A stretch of 64,000 bases of DNA. Source: Elusimicrobiota bacterium (GTDB taxonomy: Bacteria > Elusimicrobiota > Elusimicrobia > UBA1565 > UBA9628). This document shows, piece by piece, positions 8,100 through 17,249 of the stretch (its first letter is position 1; each line of letters opens with the position of its first letter). The stretch lies in assembly GCA_016194705.1 (NCBI GenBank), contig JACQAZ010000034.1, forward strand, positions 115,287-179,286, in the 5' to 3' direction. The translations under genes were made by a program, and so were the position numbers. The notes beneath the pieces were generated by a model. The model was not told the origin of the DNA. It did not search any database and was given only the letters and a program-made list of their open reading frames with translations.

Positions 8100-10328
8100 C
8101 TATTTCGATCCCGGCCCCAAGTCGTGATAAAAATCCTGGCTGATCGGGAAAAGGATGCGCAAGTCCGTCGGGCGCCCGAAGATCCCTGAATTCCTGATCG
8201 CGGGCTTGAGCCCGCAGTAGGCGTGCTTGGCCAGCAGCCGCCGCAGATACGGCTTGAGCCTCAAGGCGCTCGCGTAGCAGGTCCGCGCCCGCGCGTAGCG
8301 CCCGCTCCGAAAATAGACGCCGCCGATGAATTCCTGATGCAGGAACGCGCCCGTCCGCAGGCGGAACGACTCCCGCAGGCATGCGTCGGCCTCGCGGTGC
8401 AGGCCCGCCCTCTGATAGAGGCTCCCCATTTGCGCCAGCCGGAAATAGTCGCGCGCGCGGGAGAAGCGCAGGCGCGCGGTCTCGAGGTCCCTGCGCGCTC
8501 CCGGCGCGCCGAGCGCCAGCGCGAGAAAGCCGAGGGCCGGCTCCGTCCCCTTTGCCTTGACCGCCAGCCGCGACACGAACCCCTTTGTTGAGCCCGCGGG
8601 CGAAAGGCGAAGCACGTCGAGGAGCAAGGCCGCGTCGGCGCCGGCGCAGGCGTCCTCGGCGATGTCGTCGTGGCCCAGGCGCGCCGCAGTCCGCGCGAGG
8701 CACGCCGCGCGCGCCGCGTCGGCGCGAGCCTCGCCCCGGCGGGCCAAGAGGCGCTGCCGGGCTTTTTTGGCCAAGCCGCAGCCGTGCTCGAGCTCGGCGG
8801 TCTTCATGTCGAGGAAGAAATCAAGCTCCTTGGCCGCGAGGCGCTTGACCAGTGCCCGCACGGCCTCAAACGAGCCGCAGCGCTCCAGGATGTGCGCGAA
8901 GCGCGCCAGCCAAAAAGGGTTCTGTGATCTCGCGGCCGCCGCGCCGGCGAGCGCGGCGGCCCTCTTCGTCTGTCCCAGTGCGGCCAGCATCGAGGCGAAG
9001 TACGTCGACCAGAACTCGGAGCGGGGCGTGTCCTTGAGGCCCCCAAGCAGGGGGCCGACGCGGCGCGCGCCGGAGCGCATGAGCCTTATGAGCTCGCTCT
9101 GCGCCGACCAGAGCGTGCGGACGTGCGACTGCTTGAAGTCGAGGCCGCGCTTGGGCCGGGCGGAGCTGATCAGATCGGCGTAGGAGCGGTGCGGAAAATA
9201 CGGGGAGCGGATCAGCGCGGCGCAGAAGCCTTTTGGAAGGAAGGCCCCTCGGCGGCGCAGGATCGCTTCGGCGGCGCTTGCCGTTTCGGCGGGAGCGTGC
9301 TTCTTAGGGAGAGCGGCGAGCTCTCCGACCAGGGCCTCGTCGTTGAGCAGGCGGTTCGACATGAAGCCGTTCCAGAGCAGCCTCAGGATCAGCCGCCGCG
9401 AAGCGGCATCCTCGGCCCGTTGCGTCCGGTCATAGATGATGCGCGCCTGCTCGGCGCCGGCGCAGGTCTCGACTTGGGGAGAGAGCTCCATGGAGCGCAG
9501 CGTCCAGCGCGCGTCGAGGGGATACTCGGAGGGTTCGGCGGTCGGCTCGGCGGTGTGGCCGTAGTGGTTTTGAAAGAAAAAGAAGCCTTGGTCCGAGATG
9601 TTCCGCTCGATGTAGCGGATATAGGCCGCGCTCGTCTTCTTGTCCATCTCCTGCATCGAGTCGATGTTGATCGCGACGTCGAAAGTGAAGTCCTGGCTCT
9701 GGAGGCGATAGGCGTTGACGAAGTTCAGCCCGCTCTCCGCCGGGATGAAGAGGTTCGCCGTTCCTTTATAACTCGTCGCTGCCTCGGGAAAGCATGAGCG
9801 TAGGTACCATTCCTGGATCATGAGCGTCTCGGGGAGGTCCGCCGCGTAGTAAGTCAGGCGCTTCCCGTAGTAGGAGCGCAGCAGATAGGCCAGCACGCCC
9901 AAGCCTCCGCCGATCTCGAGTACGCGCGGCCGTTCGATGCCGCGCTCGGCGGCCGCCGCGATGATCTTGGCGGCGTAGATCACGGTATGGATGAAATTGC
10001 TGCTGTAGGTCCGGCCGCCAAGGCGCAGATCGCGCCGCGGATGGCCGAAATCGCTTTCGCCGATCTTGAGCAGGCGGCGGGTCACGGCGTCCATGGGCTC
10101 GAGCGCCGTCGCGTCGATGAGGTAGTTGAAGTCGTCGATCCAGAGGTTGACGCGGTTCCCCAGCTCGAGCATTCGGAGCATCGTCGCCGGCGGATAGACC
10201 CGGCCTTTCTGCTCGAGAGCCTTGGTCCAGGTGTCGGAGATCGCTTCCGTCGGCGAGCCGCAGGAGGCGTAGTGCGCCCGGACCTCGTCGTACAGCACGG
10301 TCGGCGCGCGGCGAGCGGCGGTCTTCAT
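8100..10328 (-). CDS. Putative sugar O-methyltransferase with C-terminal TPR domain
   Basis: 742 aa. The N-terminal half matches the TIGR04371 putative sugar O-methyltransferase family: SAM motif VLEIGGGLGVLAYLL (residues 137-150), AADLPETLMIQEWYL, and VAINIDSMQEM, followed by FFFFQNHYGH. Residues of about 400-700 are helical TPR-like repeats, and the C-terminus ends DFYHDLGPGSK, nearly identical to the paralogue at 30694. It is followed upstream by a TIGR04372 transferase (10335), the same partner as at 29419/30694. Probably adds a methyl group to a glycan residue; the TPR part may dock to other assembly enzymes. Convergent with the gene ending at 8092. Confidence 0.85.
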   Translation of the reverse strand: MKTAARRAPTVLYDEVRAHYASCGSPTEAISDTWTKALEQKGRVYPPATMLRMLELGNRVNLWIDDFNYLIDATALEPMDAVTRRLLKIGESDFGHPRRDLRLGGRTYSSNFIHTVIYAAKIIAAAAERGIERPRVLEIGGGLGVLAYLLRSYYGKRLTYYAADLPETLMIQEWYLRSCFPEAATSYKGTANLFIPAESGLNFVNAYRLQSQDFTFDVAINIDSMQEMDKKTSAAYIRYIERNISDQGFFFFQNHYGHTAEPTAEPSEYPLDARWTLRSMELSPQVETCAGAEQARIIYDRTQRAEDAASRRLILRLLWNGFMSNRLLNDEALVGELAALPKKHAPAETASAAEAILRRRGAFLPKGFCAALIRSPYFPHRSYADLISSARPKRGLDFKQSHVRTLWSAQSELIRLMRSGARRVGPLLGGLKDTPRSEFWSTYFASMLAALGQTKRAAALAGAAAARSQNPFWLARFAHILERCGSFEAVRALVKRLAAKELDFFLDMKTAELEHGCGLAKKARQRLLARRGEARADAARAACLARTAARLGHDDIAEDACAGADAALLLDVLRLSPAGSTKGFVSRLAVKAKGTEPALGFLALALGAPGARRDLETARLRFSRARDYFRLAQMGSLYQRAGLHREADACLRESFRLRTGAFLHQEFIGGVYFRSGRYARARTCYASALRLKPYLRRLLAKHAYCGLKPAIRNSGIFGRPTDLRILFPISQDFYHDLGPGSK

Positions 10329-10334
10329 ACTGAC

Positions 10335-12056
10335 TCAGACTCCCGAGCTTGAAAGGGCCGCGTCGAGCAGCCGCGAATGGCGCCGCAGGAAATCGCGCCC
10401 GACCCTGCCCGCCGAGTAGCCTCCGTGGGCTTCCACGACGCGCCGGAAATCCCGCTGGGAGAGCTCGTCTTCCTCGGAGTAGGCGGCGCCGCCCTCGGTG
10501 CGCTCGAGCATCTCCAGCGCGAGGCCCAGGATCTCCTCGGGCGTATTGTCCGAGACCGACAGGCCCTTCGCTTCGAACTGCCGCCGGTATTCCGCCGCGG
10601 CGAGGCCGTCGCGGAAGAGCTCGGGGACGGTCGCGTGGCGGCCTTCCTTTTCGTTCCAAAAGAGCTTGGGGATCCAAAGACAATTGCCGTACCACGGCGG
10701 CACCGCGATCATCGGCCAGTTCGTCCACGCGCACGGGACTCCGAAGATCGACGGGACGAAGCCGAGGCCCGACGGCGTGGCGAGGAAGAAGCGGCAGGAG
10801 GCGGAAAGGAATACGTCCATCCAGTCGGCCCGGAGGTCGCTGTGGGCGTAGTCGACGACGCGCTCCATGGGCGGCAGGGGCTTCATGCTGGGATCTCCCA
10901 GGCGGATCACCCAGCCTCCCCGGGCGGTGATGGCGCGGATAGCCGGCAGATATGCGGCGACGTCGCAGTCGCGGATGCTCGGGCGGACCGTGTCGAGGTG
11001 CTTCCAGAATCCGGATTCGCGAACATGCAGGCAGACGAACCAAGCGTCTGCGGGAAGGCCCAGTTTGGCGAGTCCGGCCTTGCCTCGCGCCGCGTCCACC
11101 TCGCTCATGCGCAGCAGGGGCGAGCGCTTCTGTGCCTCCCATTCGTTCTGGATCGTGGCGGCGGCCGAGGCGAACCAGCGGGTCCTGCCGTCCGGGAAGG
11201 CCGTGACGAAGTATTCGTCCTCCAAGAGATACGCGTCTTCTTTCGAAAGGCCGAGCGCGGCGAGGCCGGGGGCAAATTCGATGAAGGGGCGCCACTGGTC
11301 CAGGAGAAATTGATTCGAGATGTGGAAGGCAGGATCTAGAGGCAGTACCGTTTTGTCCTCGCGTCTCCAGCCGAGGAGGCCCATTTTAATGTGCGTGTCC
11401 AACTGGGCGAGATGGCCTATGGCGGCGAGCCACGACTGCCCGATGAGCCGAATCTTGCGCAAGTCCAGACCACGTTTGCGCGCGAGGGCTTGTTTGATCT
11501 CCAAGCTGCGCGCCCAAGATTTCTCCGCCTTGGCGTACTCGCCCGACTGGCGGTAGGCAGCCCCCACTTGCACGTGGTACTCCGCCTTGTCGGGCTCGAG
11601 TTCCAAAGCCTTGCTGTAATGAAGCACGGCTTGGTCGACGCGTCCCGGGAGGTCGAAGTCCGACATCATCGCATAGCCGATCAGCATGTGGAGATCGGCG
11701 CGCTCGCCCTCCAACGAGAGCGCCCGCCCATAGTCTTTGATGGCCTCGGGGCTCTTAGCTTGGCGGGCAAAGGCGTGGCCCCGCTCTATGTAGGCCTGCG
11801 TCATCGTCGGATCGATCGCAAGGGCCTTGTCGCAGGCCGCTACGGCTTGAGGCAAGGCGTCCTCGTAAAGCCTGCACTTCGCCAGTTCTAGATGAGCTTG
11901 AGCTAGGCCTTTGCGACTGGCGGTTCCGGGATTCAGGATAGCCCTCGCTTTGGCCAGGGCCAGGGCGAGGAGCGGGCGATGATACCTTGGGGCGGCGTAC
12001 TTGACGATCCGCCAAAGCGGCGATGTCTTTAGGGTTCGTTTGAGAAAGGGCTTCAT
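10335..12056 (-). CDS. TPR-TIGR04372 glycosyltransferase
   Basis: 573 aa from ATG 12056, which overlaps the upstream TAA by one base (TAATG). Residues of about 50-210 are canonical TPR repeats (AYIERGHAFARQAKSPEAI, AVLHYSKALELEPDKAEYH). The transferase part has LDQWRPFIEF, WFVCLHVRESGFW, GGWVIRLGDPSMKPLPPMER and a DVFLSASCRFFLATPSG block, as in TIGR04372. Paralogous to the genes at 1 and 29419. Sugar specificity unknown. It is embedded between two methyltransferases, suggesting sequential addition and methylation of the same residue. Confidence 0.85.
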   Translation of the reverse strand: MKPFLKRTLKTSPLWRIVKYAAPRYHRPLLALALAKARAILNPGTASRKGLAQAHLELAKCRLYEDALPQAVAACDKALAIDPTMTQAYIERGHAFARQAKSPEAIKDYGRALSLEGERADLHMLIGYAMMSDFDLPGRVDQAVLHYSKALELEPDKAEYHVQVGAAYRQSGEYAKAEKSWARSLEIKQALARKRGLDLRKIRLIGQSWLAAIGHLAQLDTHIKMGLLGWRREDKTVLPLDPAFHISNQFLLDQWRPFIEFAPGLAALGLSKEDAYLLEDEYFVTAFPDGRTRWFASAAATIQNEWEAQKRSPLLRMSEVDAARGKAGLAKLGLPADAWFVCLHVRESGFWKHLDTVRPSIRDCDVAAYLPAIRAITARGGWVIRLGDPSMKPLPPMERVVDYAHSDLRADWMDVFLSASCRFFLATPSGLGFVPSIFGVPCAWTNWPMIAVPPWYGNCLWIPKLFWNEKEGRHATVPELFRDGLAAAEYRRQFEAKGLSVSDNTPEEILGLALEMLERTEGGAAYSEEDELSQRDFRRVVEAHGGYSAGRVGRDFLRRHSRLLDAALSSSGV

Positions 12057-13279
12057 TATACCGGGGAGGACCTCTGGAATACGAAGTAATGGCCGGGGCT
12101 GCCCCAGATGCGAGACAGCAGATCCTTGCTTTTCCAAGCGTGAGAGAAAGCGGCTTCGTCGCGGGCCTTGCCTCCGGCGCGGAAGAGCGCGATCGTCTCA
12201 TCGACGACCTCCAGGGCGGGGCGGGCCTGGGGTAGCCCCGCCAGGGTCCGGCGCAGGCCCGCGAGTCCGGCCAGGTGAGCGGCGGGCTTGGCGTCCTGCG
12301 CGAGCAGGGACTTCTCCATCTTGGCGTAGCAGGCGTGCAAGGCGGCGACGACCTTGCCTCCGTCCTCCGGCGCGAACAGAGGCAGTTCTCCCGGTCCTTG
12401 GGGGCTGGAGTGGAGGAAATGGGGGGCGCGGGCGTAGTAACCGCGCAGGGCCTCGGCGCGCAGGGCGGCAGCGTCCTTGACGTTCTTGTGCCAGACCAAG
12501 TCGTCGTGGTCGATGTAGTTGGGCCACGTCGAGTAAGGGACGAACTCGGCGGGAAGGACCTGAAGGATCCGGGGCAGATCGAAGAAATGCCGCGGCCGGT
12601 AGAGCGGGTTGAGCAAGGAGTCCTTGACCCACTTCTCGAAAGCGCGGCTGTGATTGATGGACGCGAATTGGCCGCCGTACAGGACGCTGGCCAGCGCCAG
12701 GTGCTGTTCGGGATCGCGGCGGTCGAGGGCGGAGGAGGCCAGGGCCAGGTACGCCTTCTTGACGAATTCGATGAAAGTCCCAACCGGCTCGACGAGGTTG
12801 CCTAGGACCAGAAAGCCGCCGGGCCGCACGAACGAGGACAGATTGCGGACGCCCAGGGCGGAATCCTCCATGAAATGCACGAAGCCCTCGGCCCAGACCA
12901 CGTCGAAGCGGTCCGAGGTCTTGAAGGTCTCGAGGACATCTTGATGGATGGCCTCGACGCGGTCCGAGATCCCCAGGCTCGCGAACTTGTCCTTGAGCTC
13001 GGCGATCAGATAATCCAGGGGCTCGACGAAGGTCATCTGGGCGCCGTGGCGGGCGAGCACCGCGGCGTTCTCGCCGGAGGCCGGACCGAACTCGAGCACG
13101 CGGCAGTCTCGCCACATGAGGCCGGGCAGCTTGAGCTTGTGCTCGACGAGGTTGCGGCGTTTGCGCTCGTGCGCGGTCAGCTGCTCCTGGCGGGAGATGT
13201 CGTGGCCGACGGGGTTGAGCCGGATCGGCTTGTAGTACTCGCTGAGGTTGGATTTAGCGGGACTTTGCTTTGCGGTCAT
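12056..13279 (-). CDS. Class I SAM-dependent methyltransferase, long form
   Basis: 407 aa. The SAM motif I VLEFGPASGENAAVL is near residues 61-75, followed by FDVVWAEGFVHFMED and FVRPGGFLVLGNL. The C-terminal 200 residues are helical and not part of the Rossmann core; their role is unknown. ATG 13279 overlaps the stop of the C-methyltransferase (13276) as ATGA, so the two are co-translated. Likely part of sugar modification in the glycan locus. Confidence 0.8.
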   Translation of the reverse strand: MTAKQSPAKSNLSEYYKPIRLNPVGHDISRQEQLTAHERKRRNLVEHKLKLPGLMWRDCRVLEFGPASGENAAVLARHGAQMTFVEPLDYLIAELKDKFASLGISDRVEAIHQDVLETFKTSDRFDVVWAEGFVHFMEDSALGVRNLSSFVRPGGFLVLGNLVEPVGTFIEFVKKAYLALASSALDRRDPEQHLALASVLYGGQFASINHSRAFEKWVKDSLLNPLYRPRHFFDLPRILQVLPAEFVPYSTWPNYIDHDDLVWHKNVKDAAALRAEALRGYYARAPHFLHSSPQGPGELPLFAPEDGGKVVAALHACYAKMEKSLLAQDAKPAAHLAGLAGLRRTLAGLPQARPALEVVDETIALFRAGGKARDEAAFSHAWKSKDLLSRIWGSPGHYFVFQRSSPV

Positions 13280-14517
13280 ATGACTTTCACCTCGGGCAGG
13301 GGAACGATGAAACGGCCGCCTTGCGCCTTGTAGCGGCCGAGCTTGGCCATGATGGGTTCGGCGTAGCGCCAGGCCAGGATCACGACGTAATCGGGCTTGC
13401 GTTCGTAAAGCGTCTCGGGCGGCAGGACCGGAATGTGCTTGCCCGGGCTGAACAGGTTGTGGCGCTGGGCGTTGTCGTCGACGATGTAGTCGAACATGTC
13501 CGTGATGCCGTAGTGATAGATCAAGGTGGTCGTGGTCGGTGAGGCGCCGAAGCCCGCGAGCGTCTTGCCCTTGGCGCGCAGTTCCCTGAGCAAGGAGACG
13601 AGCTTGTTCTTGGCCGCGTCGATCCTCGCGTTGAATTTCTTGAAGGACTCGGCCGTCTGGATGCCCAGGCGCTCCTCGTGCGCGATGAGCTCGGCGACCG
13701 CCGGCGAGGCCTTGCGCGGTCCGCCGGCGAGCTGGGCCGTGTAGCGCACCGAGCCCCCCTTGGTCGGCACGCGCTGAGCGTCGACGAGCTCCATGCCCCG
13801 TCCGGCGAAGAAAGCCTTCAGCGGCTTGGCGGAGAAGTAGGAGATGTGCTCGTGGTAGATGAAATCGAAGACCATGTTCTCCATGAGATCGGCCAGATAA
13901 AAGGTCTCGAACACGAAGACCCCGTCGGGCGCGAGCAGCTTCTTGATCCCGTCGGTGATGTCGAAGAGGTCGTCGACGTTGGCGTAAAGGTTATTGGCGG
14001 TAATGAGGGCCGCCGCGCCCTTCTCGCGCTTGATCTTCTCGGCGAGCTTGCTGCCGAAGAGCTCGGCCCAGGTCTCGACGCCCGACTCGGTCGCCTTGCG
14101 CGCGATCTCGCGGGCAGGGTCGATGCCCAGCACCTTCATCCCCTTCTTCTTGAAGAAGCTCAAGAGCGAGCCGTCGTTGCTGCCGAGGTCGACGACCAAG
14201 GAGCCCGGTTTGAGCCCGATGCGCTTGACGACTTCGTCGCAGTAGCGCCCGAAGTGCTCGACGAGGCCCAGCGAGCTCTTGGTCTCGTAGATGTAGTCGA
14301 AATAGATGGCCTGGGGTTGGACCACGTCGAGCATCTGCGAAAAGCCGCAGGTTCCGCAGAGATAGAGATCCATCGGGTAAAGCTCTTGCGGCTCGGAGAG
14401 ACGGCTTTGTGGGATGTAAGAATCGGCAAGAGGTGATGGGGCCAGTTCAAGGACAGCCTTGAGGTCCTTGCCGTCGCATAGGCGGCAGGTCTTGCGGCGA
14501 ACGATCGTGTCTTGCAT
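13276..14517 (-). CDS. Nucleotide-sugar C-methyltransferase (TylC3/TcaB9-like)
   Basis: 413 aa. The ATG at 14517 has AGGAG six bases upstream; a much longer in-frame extension is out of character. Domain order fits sugar C-3 methyltransferases: N-terminal zinc domain with C11, C14, C54 and C57; Rossmann core with VVDLGSNDGSLL (about 108-119); the active-site YHEHISYFS motif, whose Y-E-H are catalytic in TcaB9-type enzymes; then a C-terminal Rossmann-like domain containing GFGASPTTTTLIYHYG. Such enzymes add a methyl branch to a keto-deoxysugar nucleotide. This points to a branched-chain sugar in the glycan. Confidence 0.88.
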   Translation of the reverse strand: MQDTIVRRKTCRLCDGKDLKAVLELAPSPLADSYIPQSRLSEPQELYPMDLYLCGTCGFSQMLDVVQPQAIYFDYIYETKSSLGLVEHFGRYCDEVVKRIGLKPGSLVVDLGSNDGSLLSFFKKKGMKVLGIDPAREIARKATESGVETWAELFGSKLAEKIKREKGAAALITANNLYANVDDLFDITDGIKKLLAPDGVFVFETFYLADLMENMVFDFIYHEHISYFSAKPLKAFFAGRGMELVDAQRVPTKGGSVRYTAQLAGGPRKASPAVAELIAHEERLGIQTAESFKKFNARIDAAKNKLVSLLRELRAKGKTLAGFGASPTTTTLIYHYGITDMFDYIVDDNAQRHNLFSPGKHIPVLPPETLYERKPDYVVILAWRYAEPIMAKLGRYKAQGGRFIVPLPEVKVI

Positions 14518-14528
14518 GACTATCTCCT

Positions 14529-15026
14529 TCATTTTTTGAGTAGGACGCTGTCGCCGCCATCGAAGGGGCCCGGGCGGGATTCGTGAAAAACGGCGAAATC
14601 GGTTTCGGGCACGGTGGCGTGCCATAGGTTGGCGCGCACGCGCGCCATGAACGGAAGGCCCGTGCCGGGCTCGCCCAGGATCAGCGACCGGTCGGGGCTG
14701 CCGTCCTCCTTGAGAAAATCCAGGCGCATGCGGCCCTCGATCATCTGGTATGTCTCCTCCTTGGCCAGATGCTTGTGCACCGGGCACGGAGCGCCTTTCC
14801 TGTGGATGATGATCATGTCGTGGACGGGAGCAGAGGGCTCCGAGTGCAGGCAGATGCGGACCGTCCCCGCGCCGCTTGCGCGCAGGCGTTCCTTGAGGGC
14901 GCCGACGACCTTCATGTCGATCGCGGAGCCCAAGGCGGTGCAGTAGAGAGCTTCGCTCTTGCCCCGGATGTCGGCGCGCAGCTCGAGGCCGGCCAGCACG
15001 ACGGAGGCGGGAGTCTTGGTCGTCAA
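14529..15026 (-). CDS. WbuC-like cupin metalloprotein
   Basis: 165 aa with a single cupin fold. The metal-binding block CPVHKHLAKEETYQMIEG supplies two His and one Glu, and LWHATVP supplies the last His. The layout (RICLH before the cupin, GPF near the end) matches the WbuC family found in O-antigen clusters, whose reaction is not firmly established. The ATG overlaps the stop of the LIC12192-like gene upstream, so they are coupled. Probably an isomerase or epimerase-like step on a sugar; this is inference. Confidence 0.8.
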   Translation of the reverse strand: MTTKTPASVVLAGLELRADIRGKSEALYCTALGSAIDMKVVGALKERLRASGAGTVRICLHSEPSAPVHDMIIIHRKGAPCPVHKHLAKEETYQMIEGRMRLDFLKEDGSPDRSLILGEPGTGLPFMARVRANLWHATVPETDFAVFHESRPGPFDGGDSVLLKK

Positions 15027-15442
15027 GAGAGCATCTCCGCGGGTACGCGGGCGCGCGCCAGCGACTTCACCGCGAGCAGATCCTCGATGAGCGGGATGTC
15101 GGCTCGGGAAAGGATTTGAAGTTCCTCGAGCGCGAAGCGCAGGCCCGCCCCGCCGGCCAAGACCGTGTCGTAGAGACGCTCTCTGGCGGCGCGCTCCTCA
15201 GGCAGCATGTTGAGCGAGTAGAAGAGGATACCCTCGATGGAAGGCAGGGCCTCGTAGAGGCTTTCCAACATCATGAACGAACCCTCGTGATGGTACTCGA
15301 AGACGCTCAAGAGAAAGAGCAGGCCGTATCTATCGGCGTAGGTACGCAGCACCAGGTTCTGGACCCGGTGGGGGATCGTCGAGCCGGCGATGGGCCGGCT
15401 GAAGGCGTAGCCGCGCCAGCCGCGGCGGTTGGTCGCGCTCAC
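15023..15442 (-). CDS. Sporadic carbohydrate cluster protein, LIC12192-like (TIGR04323)
   Basis: 139 aa from GTG 15442, which overlaps the oxygenase stop (GTGA); the longer open frame to 15805 only shadows that gene. RGYAFSRPIAGSTIPHRVQN, a VFEYHHEGSFMMLESL block and a FYSLNMLPEE stretch match the small TIGR04323 family first noted in Leptospira and scattered polysaccharide loci. No catalytic function is established for the family. Here, as in other loci, it sits directly next to a 2OG-Fe(II) oxygenase, suggesting a two-component step. Confidence 0.8.
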   Translation of the reverse strand: MSATNRRGWRGYAFSRPIAGSTIPHRVQNLVLRTYADRYGLLFLLSVFEYHHEGSFMMLESLYEALPSIEGILFYSLNMLPEERAARERLYDTVLAGGAGLRFALEELQILSRADIPLIEDLLAVKSLARARVPAEMLS

Positions 15443-16296
15443 TTGGCCTCGTCCTCGGCGTACTCGAAGCCGATACGCGTGGCGGGTCTGACCGCGGCGG
15501 GCAGGAAGGACTCGCCGAGTTCCTTGACGCCATAAGGGGTCAAGAGTCCCTTGATGCGGATGTTGAACGTCCAGCGCGTCGTGCTCTCCTCGTTGACGCG
15601 ATTGCCGTGCATGAGGCAATGCGTGAAGAGGACGGCCTTGCCGTAGGGGACATCCAGCCAGACAAGCTCCGGCTTGACGCGCGCAAACAGCTTCTCGGCG
15701 TTGAAGCCCTTCAGGCTCCTCATCTCGGCGGTCGCCTCGCGGCTGCGGCGCCGGGGCAGCACGTACATGGACTTGGTCTTGAAGCAGTCGACCAGCGGCA
15801 GCCACAGCACGACCTCGTAAGGGGAGTTGCCGTCCCAGACGTCGGAGTGAAGGGGCAAGAGAGAACTATCGTCTCCCGGAAGCTGAATGCTCAGGTTGAT
15901 GCCGCGCTGCACGGCAAACTCGTTGCTTACGGTCCACTCGATGAATTGGCGGGCCATGCCGTAGAAGCCCGGCATGAGGTCCGGGTCCGCGTTGAGGCCG
16001 TTGATGACGGCCAGGCGCAGGCCGTTGAGGCCTTCGAGGGTCGCGTGGCGTTCGGTGTGGTCGAAGAATTCGGAAAGCCCCGGGCGCTTGGCGCCCTTCA
16101 AGCCCAGATGCTCGCAGGCGAGCGCATGAATGGTGGAACGAACGGCATCGAGACGGTCCTTGTGCTCGAGCGGTATGATCGAGTAGCCCTTGTCCAGGAA
16201 CTCCGAAGTGAAAGCGTGTTCAGCGGGCGAGGAGAAGCCGCGCGCGGCCCCCCGCTTGGGTTCGGAGGGCTTCGCGTTTTTTATTTTGGTCAGCAC
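15439..16296 (-). CDS. Sporadic carbohydrate cluster 2OG-Fe(II) oxygenase
   Basis: 285 aa from GTG 16296, with GAGGAG seven bases upstream inside the end of the transketolase gene. The iron ligands are visible: HSD in LLPLHSDVWDGNSPYE, and the distal His in LFTHCLMHGNRVNEES followed by the Arg (TTRW) expected to bind 2-oxoglutarate. This fits the TIGR04324 oxygenase of sporadic carbohydrate clusters. A non-haem iron hydroxylase or oxidase acting on a sugar intermediate is the likely role. It is coupled to the LIC12192-like gene downstream. Confidence 0.85.
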   Translation of the reverse strand: MLTKIKNAKPSEPKRGAARGFSSPAEHAFTSEFLDKGYSIIPLEHKDRLDAVRSTIHALACEHLGLKGAKRPGLSEFFDHTERHATLEGLNGLRLAVINGLNADPDLMPGFYGMARQFIEWTVSNEFAVQRGINLSIQLPGDDSSLLPLHSDVWDGNSPYEVVLWLPLVDCFKTKSMYVLPRRRSREATAEMRSLKGFNAEKLFARVKPELVWLDVPYGKAVLFTHCLMHGNRVNEESTTRWTFNIRIKGLLTPYGVKELGESFLPAAVRPATRIGFEYAEDEAK

Positions 16297-16298
16297 CC

Positions 16299-17249
16299 TC
16301 AGCCTCCTCGGACGCCCGTCAGCCGCTGCGACAGCAGCCACTGGCCCTCGGCGGCGATCTTCTCGGCCGAGAGACCGTAGCGGTCGAGCAGGGAATTCTG
16401 CGAGCCGTACTCGTCGGGGTAAACGTCGGGAAGCCCCAGGCGCTTGAAGCGGGGAGCCTTTTCGAAAGGGGCCTCGGACAAGGCTTCGGCGACAGCGCTG
16501 CCCAGCCCGCCGAGCACCGTGTGCTCTTCGAGAGAAAGCACGGCGCGGGCTTTGCGCGCCGCGGCGACGACGGTCTTGGAGTCGAAAGGCTTGACCGTGT
16601 GGCAATGGACGATGCCGGCCGAGATTCCAGTCTTCGCGAGGATGGCCGCGGCGTCGATGGCGCGCTGCAGCATGATGCCCGTCGTCACGAATAGAACCTC
16701 CCCGGGCTCTTGATAATCGACCGCGCGGCCGATTTCGAAGCCGAGCTCCGCTTTGGAGACCACCGAATCGCCTCCCTTCGCGATACGCACGTAGATCGGG
16801 CCCTCGTGATTCTCGGAGGCCAGCATCGCGCGCTCCATCTCCTCGGCGTCGCAGGGGGCCACGATCGTCATATTCGGGATCGCGCGCATGAGCGCTATGT
16901 CCTCAGTCGCCAGGTGCGTGGGCCCCAGAGGCGCGTAGACGCAGCCGCCGCCGCTGCCCAAGAGGCGCACTTTGAGTTTGGCCAGCCCGAGGTCGACCGC
17001 GTTCTGCTCGTAGCAGCGACGCGAGATGAAGGTCGCGATCGTGTTGAAATAGACGGTTTTTCCCGACATCGCCAGGCCCGCGGCCATGCCGATGATGTGC
17101 TGCTCGGAGACGCCCTCCATGAACCATTGGCCGGGGAGCTCTCTCTTGAAATTGTCGAGCACGCCGACGCCCAGGTCGGAGCCGATGAAGACGACGTCCC
17201 TATTGGACTTCGCCAGGCGATAGACCACGTCGAGGCAGCGCTTGCGCAT
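16299..17249 (-). CDS. Transketolase, C-terminal subunit
   Basis: 316 aa, the usual size for the Pyr-plus-C-terminal half of a split transketolase. VFIGSDLGVG near the N-terminus and GVSEQHIIGMAAGLAMSG (containing the TPP-activating Glu) identify the pyrimidine-binding domain; the C-terminal domain follows from about residue 185. The gene abuts the N-terminal subunit stop (17250). Split transketolases inside polysaccharide loci probably serve sugar synthesis, either making sedoheptulose 7-phosphate for a heptose branch or transferring a two-carbon unit. This choice is inference. Confidence 0.92.
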   Translation of the reverse strand: MRKRCLDVVYRLAKSNRDVVFIGSDLGVGVLDNFKRELPGQWFMEGVSEQHIIGMAAGLAMSGKTVYFNTIATFISRRCYEQNAVDLGLAKLKVRLLGSGGGCVYAPLGPTHLATEDIALMRAIPNMTIVAPCDAEEMERAMLASENHEGPIYVRIAKGGDSVVSKAELGFEIGRAVDYQEPGEVLFVTTGIMLQRAIDAAAILAKTGISAGIVHCHTVKPFDSKTVVAAARKARAVLSLEEHTVLGGLGSAVAEALSEAPFEKAPRFKRLGLPDVYPDEYGSQNSLLDRYGLSAEKIAAEGQWLLSQRLTGVRGG